A program made the translations under genes and the position numbers. Under the pieces are notes generated by a model. That model worked only from the letters and a program-made list of their open reading frames with translations, made no database searches and had not been told where the DNA came from. A stretch of 64,000 nt of DNA, taken from the NCBI RefSeq assembly GCF_900156055.1, contig NZ_FTMQ01000002.1:682001-746000 (forward strand). The letters run 5' to 3'. The stretch is from Rhizobium sp. RU33A. Its GTDB lineage: Bacteria > Pseudomonadota > Alphaproteobacteria > Rhizobiales > Rhizobiaceae. Below are positions 42,358-50,477 of this stretch, one piece after another (the stretch's first letter is position 1; every line of letters begins with the position of its first letter).

Positions 42358-42855
42358 ATGGACAGAGCGGACTTCGTTCAGCGTTTCGGCGGGGTGTTCG
42401 AACATTCGCCCTTCATTGCGGAACGTGCCTTCGACGCCGGCATGATCGAGGCGCCGCTGACGGCGCTCGACGTGCATGATGCTATGGCGATGATCTTCCG
42501 CACCTCGAGCGCAGAGGAGCGGTTGGGCGTCTTGCGTGCGCATCCCGATCTGGCGGGCAAGCTCGCCGTTGCCGACGAGTTGACCGAAGACAGCAAACGC
42601 GAACAGGCCGGTGCCGGTCTTGATCGGTTGAGCGCTGACGAGCATGCCCGCTTTACCGAGCTGAATACGGCCTATGTCGAAAAGTTCGGCTTTCCCTTCA
42701 TCATCGCGGTCAAAGGGCTGACGAAGGACGACATTCTCGCCGCTTTCGAAACGCGTATCGCCAATAACCGCGATCAGGAATTCGACACCGCCTGCCAGCA
42801 GGTGGAAAAAATCGCCAGGCTTCGCCTTGAAGCCCTGCTTCCGGAGACACACTGA
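42358..42855 (+). CDS. uraD: OHCU decarboxylase
   Basis: 2-oxo-4-hydroxy-4-carboxy-5-ureidoimidazoline decarboxylase; it yields (S)-allantoin. The 165-residue protein carries the family residues His in AHPDLAGKLA, Glu-Gln in SKREQAGAGLDRLS and the FPFIIAVKGLTKDDI segment. Its stop overlaps the leader of the allantoicase gene (2 bp from stop to next ATG), so the two are co-translated. The upstream 230 bp (42128-42357) holds the promoter; only weak GC-rich dyads are visible there. Confidence 0.93.
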   Translation: MDRADFVQRFGGVFEHSPFIAERAFDAGMIEAPLTALDVHDAMAMIFRTSSAEERLGVLRAHPDLAGKLAVADELTEDSKREQAGAGLDRLSADEHARFTELNTAYVEKFGFPFIIAVKGLTKDDILAAFETRIANNRDQEFDTACQQVEKIARLRLEALLPETH

Positions 42856-42856
42856 T

Positions 42857-43879
42857 ATGCTTGAGACCTCGACCGTCGTCCTGCCGGATTTCGCTGCCGG
42901 TGCCGTCAATCTCGCCTCGGCCCGCCTTGGTGCCGTGGGCATTTACTCGACCGACGAGTTCTTCGCGCCGGTGTCGCGCATGCTGAACGACGATCCGGCA
43001 ACCTTCGATCCGGACCTTTACGACGACAACGGCAAATACATGGATGGCTGGGAAAGCCGTCGCAAGCGTGTGCCGGGCCATGACTACGCGATCATCCGCC
43101 TTGCCATGCCGGGCCGCATCTTCGGCTTCGATGTCGATACGCGCTTCTTTACCGGCAACTACCCACCGCATGGCTCGATCGAGGCGGCTTTCGTTGAACG
43201 CGGCGATCCGACCGACGCGACGGTCTGGACCGAACTGGTGGCCAAGTCGCCACTCGGTGCGTCTGCCCAGCATTTCTTTGCCAATTCCGACACGTCGAAG
43301 GTCTGGACGCATCTGCGCCTGCACATCTATCCGGATGGCGGCGTGGCGCGGTTGCGTGTCTATGGTGCTGCCCATTTCGACTGGTCGAAGTTTGGCGCAA
43401 CCGAAGAGATCGATCTCGCCTATATCTTCCATGGCGCCAAGTCGCTGGCCTGGTCTGATGCCCATTATGGCCATCCCGACAAGATCCTGTCGCCCGGTCG
43501 CGGCACCAATATGGGCGATGGCTGGGAAACCAAGCGTCGTCGTGGCCCCGGCCATGACTGGGCGATCATCCGTCTCGGCCATCCGGGCGTGATCAACCGG
43601 GTGCTGATCGATACGCATTTCTACAAGGGCAATTATCCTGATACCTGCGAGCTGCTCGGCGCCTATCTGCCTGACGCAGGTGATACCTTTAGTGAGGCAG
43701 AGATTGCCGCATCCGAACAGTGGAAGCCGATCCTGACGCGACAGAAGATGCATATGGATGCCGAGCATTTCTATGAAGGCGACCAGCTCCAGAAGATTGG
43801 TCCGGTTACGCATGTGCGGATCGGCGTGCATCCCGACGGCGGCGTCATGCGCCTGCGCCTGTTCGGCACCAAGGCCTGA
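42857..43879 (+). CDS. alc: allantoicase
   Basis: Hydrolyses allantoate to ureidoglycolate and urea. The 340-residue protein consists of two homologous jelly-roll halves: each has MDGWESRRKR/MGDGWETKRRR, then GHDYAIIRL/GHDWAIIRL, then a FFTGNYPP/FYKGNYPD strand and LHIYPDGGVARLRV/IGVHPDGGVMRLRL. The start at 42857 has GGAG about 10 bases upstream inside the end of uraD. It gives the step between PuuE and AllA in the pathway encoded in this region. Confidence 0.95.
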   Translation: MLETSTVVLPDFAAGAVNLASARLGAVGIYSTDEFFAPVSRMLNDDPATFDPDLYDDNGKYMDGWESRRKRVPGHDYAIIRLAMPGRIFGFDVDTRFFTGNYPPHGSIEAAFVERGDPTDATVWTELVAKSPLGASAQHFFANSDTSKVWTHLRLHIYPDGGVARLRVYGAAHFDWSKFGATEEIDLAYIFHGAKSLAWSDAHYGHPDKILSPGRGTNMGDGWETKRRRGPGHDWAIIRLGHPGVINRVLIDTHFYKGNYPDTCELLGAYLPDAGDTFSEAEIAASEQWKPILTRQKMHMDAEHFYEGDQLQKIGPVTHVRIGVHPDGGVMRLRLFGTKA

Positions 43880-43899
43880 ATGTAGGGTAGATACGAAAA

Positions 43900-43919
43900 G
43901 AGCGGGCAAAGGCCCGCTC
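43900..43919. terminator. terminator between alc and the DUF2735 gene
   Basis: GAGCGGGC pairs with GCCCGCTC around AAAG. In minus-strand reading TTTT follows, so it best fits the DUF2735 gene, but it can also end alc. Confidence 0.7.
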
Positions 43920-43975
43920 GTCGCATGCTCTTAGCCGTCCGCAATGCGGGCGGCTTTCTTGTTGGGCTTTCGCCC

Positions 43976-44155
43976 TTACTGCTTCGGCGCCCGTTCGGCT
44001 TCGCGGATCGCTTCCTCGTGATACCAGCTTGCCGAACCGCTCTCATAGATCACTGGTTTCGGCGTCTGGCGCTCACGCATGGCGTTCAGCCGGGCCAGGT
44101 CACGCACCGGGAATTCGTAGATCTTCGCCGATTCCCGAACCATGTTCGTTGTCAT
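43976..44155 (-). CDS. DUF2735 small protein
   Basis: A 59-residue protein on the minus strand: it begins MTTNMVRESAKIYEFPVR, continues with LARLNAMRERQ and SGSASWYHEEAIREAER, and ends KQ. This is the DUF2735 pattern, found in rhizobia next to glnII. GAGAGGTAG lies 5 bases before the ATG. It is divergent from glnII across 393 bp that contain an NtrC-type site. Function is unknown; conservation next to glutamine synthetase II suggests a role in nitrogen control. Confidence 0.82.
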   Translation of the reverse strand: MTTNMVRESAKIYEFPVRDLARLNAMRERQTPKPVIYESGSASWYHEEAIREAERAPKQ

Positions 44156-44221
44156 GCTACTACCTCTCGTTTCACCGAGTGTTGTCTCGATGGTTCATGC
44201 CTACCACGTCTGAAACTGAAA

Positions 44222-44238
44222 TGCACACGAAAAGTGCA
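44222..44238. promoter_or_regulatory. NtrC-type enhancer site
   Basis: TGCAC and GTGCA are separated by seven bases, matching the NtrC consensus TGCAC-N7-GTGCA exactly. It lies 67 bp upstream of the DUF2735 start and about 230 bp upstream of the sigma-54 promoter of glnII. A further half-site TGCAC is at 44360-44364. Confidence 0.75.
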
Positions 44239-44452
44239 AAATGCCTATTTTGTGGGCAATATGGAAGCAGAAAAAGTGATGAATTTAAAATCATCACAGC
44301 GCTTTCGTGATCGTTGGTGGCCTGACAACACCGGACACGCGCCTGTGGTTCCATGAGTATGCACTCAATCTGTTAAAGAAAGGCCTGCAATGCCGGCGAT
44401 TTGGTGGGTCGCCTGCGACAAAATGGCCGCATTTCGCTGTCGGCCTGCAAAC

Positions 44453-44468
44453 TGGCACGCTTCCTGCT
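44453..44468 (+). promoter_or_regulatory. sigma-54 (-24/-12) promoter of glnII
   Basis: TGGCACG at 44453, then four bases, then CTGCT; the invariant GG and GC dinucleotides are 10 bases apart as RpoN requires. It lies about 80 bp upstream of the glnII start. The rest of 44156-44548 shows the NtrC site and no gene. Confidence 0.82.
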
Positions 44469-44548
44469 TTTTATCGTCCGACTCCCGGGCACCCGGAGAA
44501 TCACCCCTCTGTTGCGCATGAATGGCGCGAGACTGAAGAGAGAGCACC

Positions 44549-45589
44549 ATGACCAAGTTTAAGCTCGAGTATATCTGGCTCGACGGTTACAAGCCGGTAG
44601 CGAACCTGCGTGGCAAGACGCAGATCAAGGAATTCGACAGCTTCCCGACCCTGGAACAGCTGCCGCTCTGGGGCTTTGACGGCTCCTCCACGATGCAGGC
44701 CGAAGGCCACTCGTCGGATTGCGTGCTGAAGCCGGTCGCCATCTATCCCGACCCGGCTCGCACCAACGGCGCTCTCGTCATGTGCGAAGTCATGATGCCT
44801 GACGGCGTCACCCCGCATCCGTCCAACAGCCGCGCCACGATCCTCGACGACGAAGGCGCTTGGTTCGGCTTCGAACAGGAATACTTCTTCTACGAAAACG
44901 GCCGTCCGCTCGGCTTCCCGGAGCAGGGCTATCCGGCTCCGCAGGGCCCTTACTACACCGGCGTCGGCTACAAGAATGTCGGCTCCATCGCCCGTGAAAT
45001 CGTCGAAGAGCATCTCGACCTTTGCCTCGAAGCCGGCATCAACCACGAAGGCATCAATGCCGAAGTGGCCAAGGGTCAGTGGGAGTTCCAGGTGTTCGGC
45101 AAGGGCTCCAAGAAGGCTGCCGACCAGATCTGGATCGCCCGCTACCTGCTGCTGCGTCTCTGCGAAACCTACGGCATCGACGTCGAGTTCCATTGCAAGC
45201 CGCTCGGCGACACCGACTGGAACGGCTCGGGCATGCACTGCAACTTCTCGACCACCTTCATGCGCGAGATTGGCGGCAAGGAATACTTCGAAGCCCTCAT
45301 GGCGGCCTTTGCCAAGAACTGGCAGGAGCACATCGACGTCTACGGTCCGGACAACCATCTGCGCCTGACCGGCAAGCATGAGACGGCTCCGTGGAACAAG
45401 TTCTCCTACGGCGTTGCCGACCGTGGCGCTTCGATCCGCGTTCCGCACTCCTTCGTCAACAACGGCTACAAGGGTTACCTGGAAGATCGCCGCCCGAACT
45501 CTCAGGGCTGCCCCTACCAGATCGCTTCCGTCGTCCTGAAGACGATCGCCGAAGTGCCGACGGCCGATTACGCCAAGAACGCCGCCTGA
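44549..45589 (+). CDS. glnII: glutamine synthetase type II (eukaryotic-like)
   Basis: ATP-dependent amidation of glutamate. The 346-residue length and sequence (YIWLDGYKPVANLRGKT, LPLWGFDGSSTMQAEG, WFGFEQEYFFYENGRPLG, GINAEVAKGQWEFQVFG, NGSGMHCNFSTTFMR, TGKHETAPWNKFSYGVADRG) are those of GSII, found in rhizobia and actinobacteria next to the usual GlnA. There is no adenylylation site of the GSI type. A GAGAGAG site precedes the ATG. Nitrogen control is shown by the sigma-54 promoter and NtrC site upstream, which fits its place inside a purine nitrogen-release region. Confidence 0.96.
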   Translation: MTKFKLEYIWLDGYKPVANLRGKTQIKEFDSFPTLEQLPLWGFDGSSTMQAEGHSSDCVLKPVAIYPDPARTNGALVMCEVMMPDGVTPHPSNSRATILDDEGAWFGFEQEYFFYENGRPLGFPEQGYPAPQGPYYTGVGYKNVGSIAREIVEEHLDLCLEAGINHEGINAEVAKGQWEFQVFGKGSKKAADQIWIARYLLLRLCETYGIDVEFHCKPLGDTDWNGSGMHCNFSTTFMREIGGKEYFEALMAAFAKNWQEHIDVYGPDNHLRLTGKHETAPWNKFSYGVADRGASIRVPHSFVNNGYKGYLEDRRPNSQGCPYQIASVVLKTIAEVPTADYAKNAA

Positions 45590-45613
45590 TTTCAGGCGAA
45601 GGTTCAAAGATTG

Positions 45614-45643
45614 CAGCGCCGGTGGAAGCACCGGCGCTGTTTT
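45614..45643 (+). terminator. rho-independent terminator after glnII
   Basis: CAGCGCCGGTG pairs perfectly with CACCGGCGCTG around GAAG, followed by TTTT; 24 bp after the stop. Confidence 0.93.
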
Positions 45644-45700
45644 CGTTTGTCGCGCTTGTTCGAGTCCATCCTTGGGGCAGGGGCTTGCGAAACGGATCTA

Positions 45701-45733
45701 CTCTATATAGTTAGTTAGTCTAACTATATAGAG
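45701..45733. promoter_or_regulatory. perfect 14+14 bp palindrome, operator of the MarR/MATE genes
   Basis: CTCTATATAGTTAG and CTAACTATATAGAG are exact inverted copies separated by TTAGT. The right arm ends 8 bases before the MarR ATG. The AT-rich arms contrast with the GC-rich surroundings and contain TATATA elements that could be a -10 region, so a bound dimer would block transcription. Confidence 0.72.
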
Positions 45734-45741
45734 TGTGCGAA

Positions 45742-46167
45742 ATGGACCTGGAAGAAAGTCTGCGCTGCCTGCAGTGGCATATGTGGTTCCGATGGCGAGA
45801 GGAGTCGCGAAAAAGTGGCTCCATGGACCTGACCGCAACGGAACTCGACTATCTCTATCTGGTGATTGCTGCCGAGAAGCCGCTGCGGCTTGCAGATCTG
45901 GCCGATCAGATGCGGGTGAGCAGGGCTTCCGCATCGGTGATGGTGCGCAAGCTGCATCTTGCTGGCTATCTCGACAAGCTCTCTGACAGTGCCGATGGAC
46001 GTTCTGTGCTTCTGGCACCGACGGCCAAATGCAGCGCGCTCATTGCAGAAGAAAAATCGATCTATGCCGAGACAGCTGATCGCATCTCCCGCGCGCTGAC
46101 CCCCGACGAACTCGAAGACCTTGACCGTCTGCTGAAGAAGGCACGCGGCAGTCTTGAATGTTCCTGA
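45742..46167 (+). CDS. MarR family transcriptional regulator
   Basis: A 141-residue winged-helix protein: TATELDYLYLVIAAEKPLRL, then LADQMRVSRASASVMVRKL (recognition helix) and the wing SDSADGRSVLLAPTAK. The N-terminal half is short of the usual MarR dimer helix, but the fold is recognisable. Start ATG 45742 is used; a GTG at 45733 overlaps the palindrome. It is followed by a MATE efflux gene, a common repressor-pump arrangement, and preceded by a perfect operator-like palindrome. Probably represses itself and the pump. Confidence 0.85.
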   Translation: MDLEESLRCLQWHMWFRWREESRKSGSMDLTATELDYLYLVIAAEKPLRLADLADQMRVSRASASVMVRKLHLAGYLDKLSDSADGRSVLLAPTAKCSALIAEEKSIYAETADRISRALTPDELEDLDRLLKKARGSLECS

Positions 46168-46186
46168 ACGTGACGACACAATTCCC

Positions 46187-47512
46187 ATGACTCCCAGCTT
46201 TTTGACTGAACTCAAGGATATCGCGCGTCTGGCCGTGCCCATCGTGGTGGGCCTGAGCACCGGTGCCGTGATTACCGTGACGGATTCCCTGATGATCGCG
46301 CCGCTCGGGCATGTGCCCCTGGCTGCCGTGGGCCTTGCGGGTGCGATTGCGACCGTCATGCTGGCGGCGATCTACGGCTTTCTGTCGGTGATTTCTGTCC
46401 GCATCGGGATGGCTTTCGGGGCGCGCCAGGGTCGTCAGGTGGCGGCCTTCCTGCGGGCCGGTTTGGTGCTGGGGGCCGTGACTGGCGCTGGCGCGGCTTT
46501 GTTGATGAGTGCCTCGCTCCTTCTGATGCCCTATTTCGGACAGCCGGCCGATGTGCTCTCGCAGGTCACTGCCTACTGGCATCTGATCGCAGCCTTTCTC
46601 ATTCCCTATGCGGTCCTTACGATCTTCAAATCGGCCTTCGAGGCCATTGATCGCCCCTGGATGGGGGTGAGTTTCGGAGCGCTCGCCTGTGCTTTGAACA
46701 TCCCGCTCAACTATTGCCTGATCTACGGCGTTGGACCTCTGCCGGCCTTCGGCCTTGTCGGGGCAGGTATTGCGTCACTGGTCGCCGAGAGCATTGCGCT
46801 GCTTGCGGCCTTTGCCTACTGGCGATGGTCGATGTCGACTGTCCGGTTGCGGACGAGAAGCGAGCGTACCCCTGTCAATACGGTGTCCCTCGTGCGGGAG
46901 GGGGCTCCGCTCGGCCTGATGTATATTGCGGAAACGGCTGCGATGGCGGTCGCGACCATGCTCATCGGTCTCTTTGGATCGGTTGCGCTCGCTGCCAATC
47001 AGGTGGCGCTCTCCGTCGGAACCCTGCTCTACATGGTGCCACTCGGGATTGCCGGAGCCGTTGCCATTCGTGTCGCCCAGGCGGCGGGCGCGAAGCGCTT
47101 TGATCGGGTCCGCAGCGTCACCTTTGCGGCGCTCGGGATGGGGACGGTCTGGCTGACCGGGGCGGCCTTGCTGCTCGGTCTCTACGGGGCCGAGGTTGCG
47201 GCCCTGATCTCGTCAGATCCCGCTGTCATCGAACTGGCTGCCGCACTCTTCTTTGTTTTCGCGCTTAGCCAGGTCGTCGACGGTCTTCAGTCGACGCTTG
47301 TGGGTGCCCTGCGCGGCATGTCCGATACCGCAATCCCGTCGGTGATCTCCATCCTCGCCTATTGGCCTGTCGCGATCCCGCTTGGATGGGCTCTCGCTTT
47401 TCCGCTCGGCCTCGGGCCGCAAGGTGTCTGGCTCGGCTTCCTATCCGCATTGGCACTGGCGACATCGGCACTGGTCTGGCGATTCCACAGCCTGACGCGC
47501 ATTGTCGGTTGA
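46187..47512 (+). CDS. MATE family efflux transporter (NorM-like)
   Basis: Inner-membrane cation-coupled multidrug exporter of 441 residues with twelve hydrophobic segments. Family stretches include IARLAVPIVVGLSTGAVITV with a first-helix Asp (TDSLMIAPLG), PLNYCLIYGVGPLPAFGLVG, and MYIAETAAMAVATMLIGLFG at the start of the second half. The ATG at 46187 has a weak Shine-Dalgarno; an upstream TTG at 46154 overlaps the end of the MarR gene and would couple translation. Regulated by the adjacent MarR by context. Substrates are unknown. Confidence 0.9.
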   Translation: MTPSFLTELKDIARLAVPIVVGLSTGAVITVTDSLMIAPLGHVPLAAVGLAGAIATVMLAAIYGFLSVISVRIGMAFGARQGRQVAAFLRAGLVLGAVTGAGAALLMSASLLLMPYFGQPADVLSQVTAYWHLIAAFLIPYAVLTIFKSAFEAIDRPWMGVSFGALACALNIPLNYCLIYGVGPLPAFGLVGAGIASLVAESIALLAAFAYWRWSMSTVRLRTRSERTPVNTVSLVREGAPLGLMYIAETAAMAVATMLIGLFGSVALAANQVALSVGTLLYMVPLGIAGAVAIRVAQAAGAKRFDRVRSVTFAALGMGTVWLTGAALLLGLYGAEVAALISSDPAVIELAAALFFVFALSQVVDGLQSTLVGALRGMSDTAIPSVISILAYWPVAIPLGWALAFPLGLGPQGVWLGFLSALALATSALVWRFHSLTRIVG

Positions 47513-47617
47513 CGAAGGTGCGGCGGCGAGTCTTGATCCTCCCATCGTGTGCGATGGCTGGAAAAGAGCTCTTGCCGCCGACATGCTGCCACCCGCATCT
47601 CCAGGGAGAAGACCCCT

Positions 47618-48118
47618 TTGCCCATCGAGCTCTCCATCCGTCCCCTGACGGCTCAAAGTTTCGCGCCTTTCGGCGAGGTCATCGAAGCCGATCCTTCGAC
47701 CATGCGGCTGATCAATGGCGGCACGACCGAGCGGTTTCACGGCCTGTTTTCGCCGGAGATTGCGGGCGAGGGGGCGCGGGTGATCGTCAACATCTTCCGC
47801 GGCCAGCCGCGCGCCTTTCCCTATGAGATCGGCATGATGGAGCGCCATCCCTTCGGCAGCCAGAGCTTTTCACCGCTGTCGGGGCGGCCGTTCCTTGTCG
47901 CGGTGTCGCCTGATGAGGACGGCAAGCCCGGTGCGCCGCAGGTGTTTCTCGCGAGCGCGCATCAGGGCGTGAACTATCGGCGCAACACCTGGCACCATCC
48001 CTTGATGGCGATCGGCGAGATCAGCGATTTCCTGGTTGTGGATCGTGACGGACCCGGCAACAATCTTGAGGAATTCTTCTTCGAGACCCCTTTCGTGATT
48101 CGGGAGCCCCAGATATGA
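47618..48118 (+). CDS. allA: ureidoglycolate lyase
   Basis: Cleaves ureidoglycolate to glyoxylate and urea, the last step of the local purine route. The 166-residue protein has [20 protein letters not shown]-type start of the cupin-like fold ([15 protein letters not shown]), [13 protein letters not shown] and [16 protein letters not shown] with the active-site His pair. The start is TTG at 47618, supported by AGGGAGA 8 bases upstream and because the first ATG frame at 47549 adds unrelated residues. Its stop overlaps the uraH start (ATGA). Confidence 0.92.
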   Translation: MPIELSIRPLTAQSFAPFGEVIEADPSTMRLINGGTTERFHGLFSPEIAGEGARVIVNIFRGQPRAFPYEIGMMERHPFGSQSFSPLSGRPFLVAVSPDEDGKPGAPQVFLASAHQGVNYRRNTWHHPLMAIGEISDFLVVDRDGPGNNLEEFFFETPFVIREPQI

Positions 48119-48471
48119 CCGGCCTCACCACCCATGTCCTCGACACGGCCCTCGGCAAGCCCGCCCAGGGCTTGCGCATCCAGCTGATGCGGATGAATGG
48201 CGAGGAGGCGGAGCTGATCAAGACCGTCTTCACCAATGACGACGGTCGCGTCGATGGCGGGCCGATGCTGATCGGCGAGGAATTTCAGATCGGGCAGTAT
48301 GAACTCCTCTTTCATGCCGGGGATTATCTGAAAGGGACGGGAGCCACGCTCACGGATCCGCCCTTCCTTGACGTGATCCCGATCCGCTTCGGGATCTCCG
48401 ACACCTCGGCGCATTATCACGTGCCATTGTTGCTCTCGCCCTATGGCTACTCCACCTATCGCGGAAGCTGA
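48115..48471 (+). CDS. uraH: 5-hydroxyisourate hydrolase (transthyretin-like)
   Basis: Converts 5-hydroxyisourate to OHCU. The 118-residue protein starts with [19 protein letters not shown] (the conserved His and Arg), has [10 protein letters not shown] and [11 protein letters not shown], and ends in the diagnostic YRGS tetrapeptide. It overlaps allA by 4 bp, so the two are translated together. Works directly downstream of PuuD. Confidence 0.96.
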   Translation: MTGLTTHVLDTALGKPAQGLRIQLMRMNGEEAELIKTVFTNDDGRVDGGPMLIGEEFQIGQYELLFHAGDYLKGTGATLTDPPFLDVIPIRFGISDTSAHYHVPLLLSPYGYSTYRGS

Positions 48472-48476
48472 GACAC

Positions 48477-49217
48477 ATGCGTTTTGCCGCCATCGCCGAC
48501 GTGCACGGCAATCATCTGGCTCTGGAAGCGGTGCTTGCCGATATCAAGGCTCAAGGGATCGATACGGTCTTCAATCTGGGCGATTGTTTCTCGGGGCCGC
48601 TCGAGGCAGGTCTCACCGCCGATCTGCTGCTGCCGCTCAATGCGCTGACTGTGCGCGGCAATCATGATCGAGCGCTCATCGATCGTCCCTTCGAGGCGAT
48701 GGGGGACTGGGAGAAGCCGAGCTATCCGCAATTGTCCGCCGCGCATCTCGACTGGATCAGGAGCTTGCCGGAAACGGCGCGCATGGACGACGAAGTGTTC
48801 CTCTGTCACGCCACGCCTGAGGACGACAACACCTATTGGACCGAGACGCTGTCGGCCGACGGCATCTTCCACCTGAAGCCGCTGGCCGAGATCGAGGCCT
48901 TGGCGGACGGTATCGATGCGAGGCTTCTGCTCTGCGGACACAGCCACATTCCGCGTGCCGTGCAACTCAGCGATTGCAGGCTGATCGTCAATCCCGGTAG
49001 TGTCGGCTGCCCCGGCTTCGATTACGATGTGCCCGTCTATCACAAGGCTCAGGCGGCAACGCCGTTTGCCAGCTATGCAATCCTGGAGAAGACGAAGCGC
49101 GGCTGGCAGCCGAGTTTCCGGCTGGTCCGCTACGATAATCTCGCCATGGCAGAGCTTGCGCGCCGCCATGGCATGATGGATTGGGTGAGTGCGCTTTCCA
49201 GCGGCTGGATCGCCTGA
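48477..49217 (+). CDS. metallophosphoesterase family protein (YfcE/calcineurin-like)
   Basis: A 246-residue phosphoesterase with the dinuclear metal motifs: Asp-x-His in IADVHGNHLAL, GDCFSGP, RGNHDRALID, CHATPE, and CGHSHIPR with the paired His. The end VNPGSVGCPGF is typical of this subclass. It starts 5 bp after uraH, in the same transcript as the allA-uraH pair, with a weak ribosome site. The substrate could be a nucleotide or other phosphodiester; nothing in sequence decides it. Confidence 0.88.
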   Translation: MRFAAIADVHGNHLALEAVLADIKAQGIDTVFNLGDCFSGPLEAGLTADLLLPLNALTVRGNHDRALIDRPFEAMGDWEKPSYPQLSAAHLDWIRSLPETARMDDEVFLCHATPEDDNTYWTETLSADGIFHLKPLAEIEALADGIDARLLLCGHSHIPRAVQLSDCRLIVNPGSVGCPGFDYDVPVYHKAQAATPFASYAILEKTKRGWQPSFRLVRYDNLAMAELARRHGMMDWVSALSSGWIA

Positions 49218-49224
49218 GGCAAGC

Positions 49225-50370
49225 TCAGAACGGGCATTCCGCGATGATCGACTTGTCGACATCGGCAAGCTGTCGTTTGCCGCAGAGCGCCATCGTCACG
49301 TCCATCTCCTTGGCGATGATCTCCAGCGCCTTGGTCACGCCCTCCTTGCCCATGGCGCCGAGGCCATAGAGGAAGGGACGGCCGATATAGGTGCCCTTGG
49401 CCCCCAGGGCGATTGCCTTCAGCACGTCCTGGCCGGAGCGGATGCCGCCATCCATATGCACTTCGATCTTGTGGCCGACGGCCTCGACGATCTTGGGCAA
49501 CATGGCGATGGAAGAATGCGCGCCGTCGAGCTGGCGTCCGCCGTGGTTGGAGACCACGATTGCGTCAGCGCCGGTCTTTGCCGCCATCTTGGCGTCCTCG
49601 ACGTCGAGAATGCCCTTGATGATCAGCTTGCCGCCCCACTGCTTCTTGATCCACTCGACATCCTTCCAGGAGAGCTTGGGATCGAACTGCTCGGCGGTCC
49701 AGGAGTGCAGAGACGATAGGTCGGTCACGTTCTTGGCGTGGCCGTGGATGTTGCGGAAGGTGCGGCGGTTGGTCTGCAGCATGTTCCAGCACCAGCGGGG
49801 GCGGATCGCCATCTGGTAGAGATGTTTCGGCGTCAGCTTTGGCGGGGCGGCGAGGCTGTTGCGGATATCCTTGTGGCGCTGGCCGAGCAGCTGCAGGTCG
49901 GCGGTGAGAACCAGGGCGGAGCATCTGGCGGCCTTGGCACGCTCGATCAGGTTCATCACGAAATCGCGGTCGCGCATCACATAGAGCTGGAACCAGAAGG
50001 GGCGGGTGGTGACGGAGGCGACGTCCTCGATCGAGCAGATGCTCATGGTCGAGAGCGTGAAGGGAACGCCGAATTCTTCCGCCGCCTTCGCCGCCAGCAT
50101 CTCGCCATCGGCATGCTGCATCCCGGTGAGACCGGTCGGAGCAAGCGCCACGGGCATCTTCACCTTCTCGCCGACCATGGTCGTTTCGAGCGTGCGGCCG
50201 CTCATGTCGACGAGTACCCGCTGGCGCAGCTTGATCCTGGCAAAGTCGCTCTCATTCGCCCGGTAGGTGCTCTCGGTATAGGAGCCGCTATCGGCATAGT
50301 CGAAGAAGAGCTTCGGCACGCGCTTGCGCGCAAGGGTTTTCAGATCTGCGATTTCGAGGATCGGGGCCAT
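49225..50370 (-). CDS. FMN-dependent alpha-hydroxy acid dehydrogenase (L-lactate dehydrogenase type)
   Basis: A 381-residue flavoprotein of the LldD/glycolate oxidase family. It starts with LKTLARKRVPKLFFDYADSG and has PVALAPTGLTGMQHADGE, FWFQLYVMRDRDFV (FMN site Tyr), LIIKGILDVEDAKMAAKTGADAIVVSNHGGRQLDG with the catalytic His, and DGGIRSGQDVLKAIALGAKGTYIGRPFLYGLGAMG. L-lactate is the likely substrate, but glycolate or another 2-hydroxy acid is possible, and glyoxylate made by AllA lies in that chemistry. A 33 bp perfect palindrome sits 72 bp upstream of the start. Confidence 0.87.
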   Translation of the reverse strand: MAPILEIADLKTLARKRVPKLFFDYADSGSYTESTYRANESDFARIKLRQRVLVDMSGRTLETTMVGEKVKMPVALAPTGLTGMQHADGEMLAAKAAEEFGVPFTLSTMSICSIEDVASVTTRPFWFQLYVMRDRDFVMNLIERAKAARCSALVLTADLQLLGQRHKDIRNSLAAPPKLTPKHLYQMAIRPRWCWNMLQTNRRTFRNIHGHAKNVTDLSSLHSWTAEQFDPKLSWKDVEWIKKQWGGKLIIKGILDVEDAKMAAKTGADAIVVSNHGGRQLDGAHSSIAMLPKIVEAVGHKIEVHMDGGIRSGQDVLKAIALGAKGTYIGRPFLYGLGAMGKEGVTKALEIIAKEMDVTMALCGKRQLADVDKSIIAECPF

Positions 50371-50441
50371 GCGACAGGTTCTCCGGAAAAGTCTGCTCAT
50401 CGCCATATCATGGCCGCAAGGCGGCTGGGAACAGAGATTGC

Positions 50442-50474
50442 GACCAAGAGGTAAAACTATTTTACCTCTTGGTC
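50442..50474. promoter_or_regulatory. perfect 15+15 bp palindrome upstream of the lactate dehydrogenase-type gene
   Basis: GACCAAGAGGTAAAA and TTTTACCTCTTGGTC are exact inverted copies around CTA. It lies 4 bp after the potassium-channel stop and 72 bp before the downstream start on the minus strand. It could be an operator (GntR/FadR-type sites have a GGT...ACC layout) or an intrinsic hairpin; there is no separate T-run after it. Confidence 0.65.
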
Positions 50475-50477
50475 TGG

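Noticed and set aside
44549..45589. GSI-type glutamine synthetase (glnA)
   Set aside because: Length of 346 residues and the GFDGSST/HETAPWNKFSYG sequence are those of type II enzymes.
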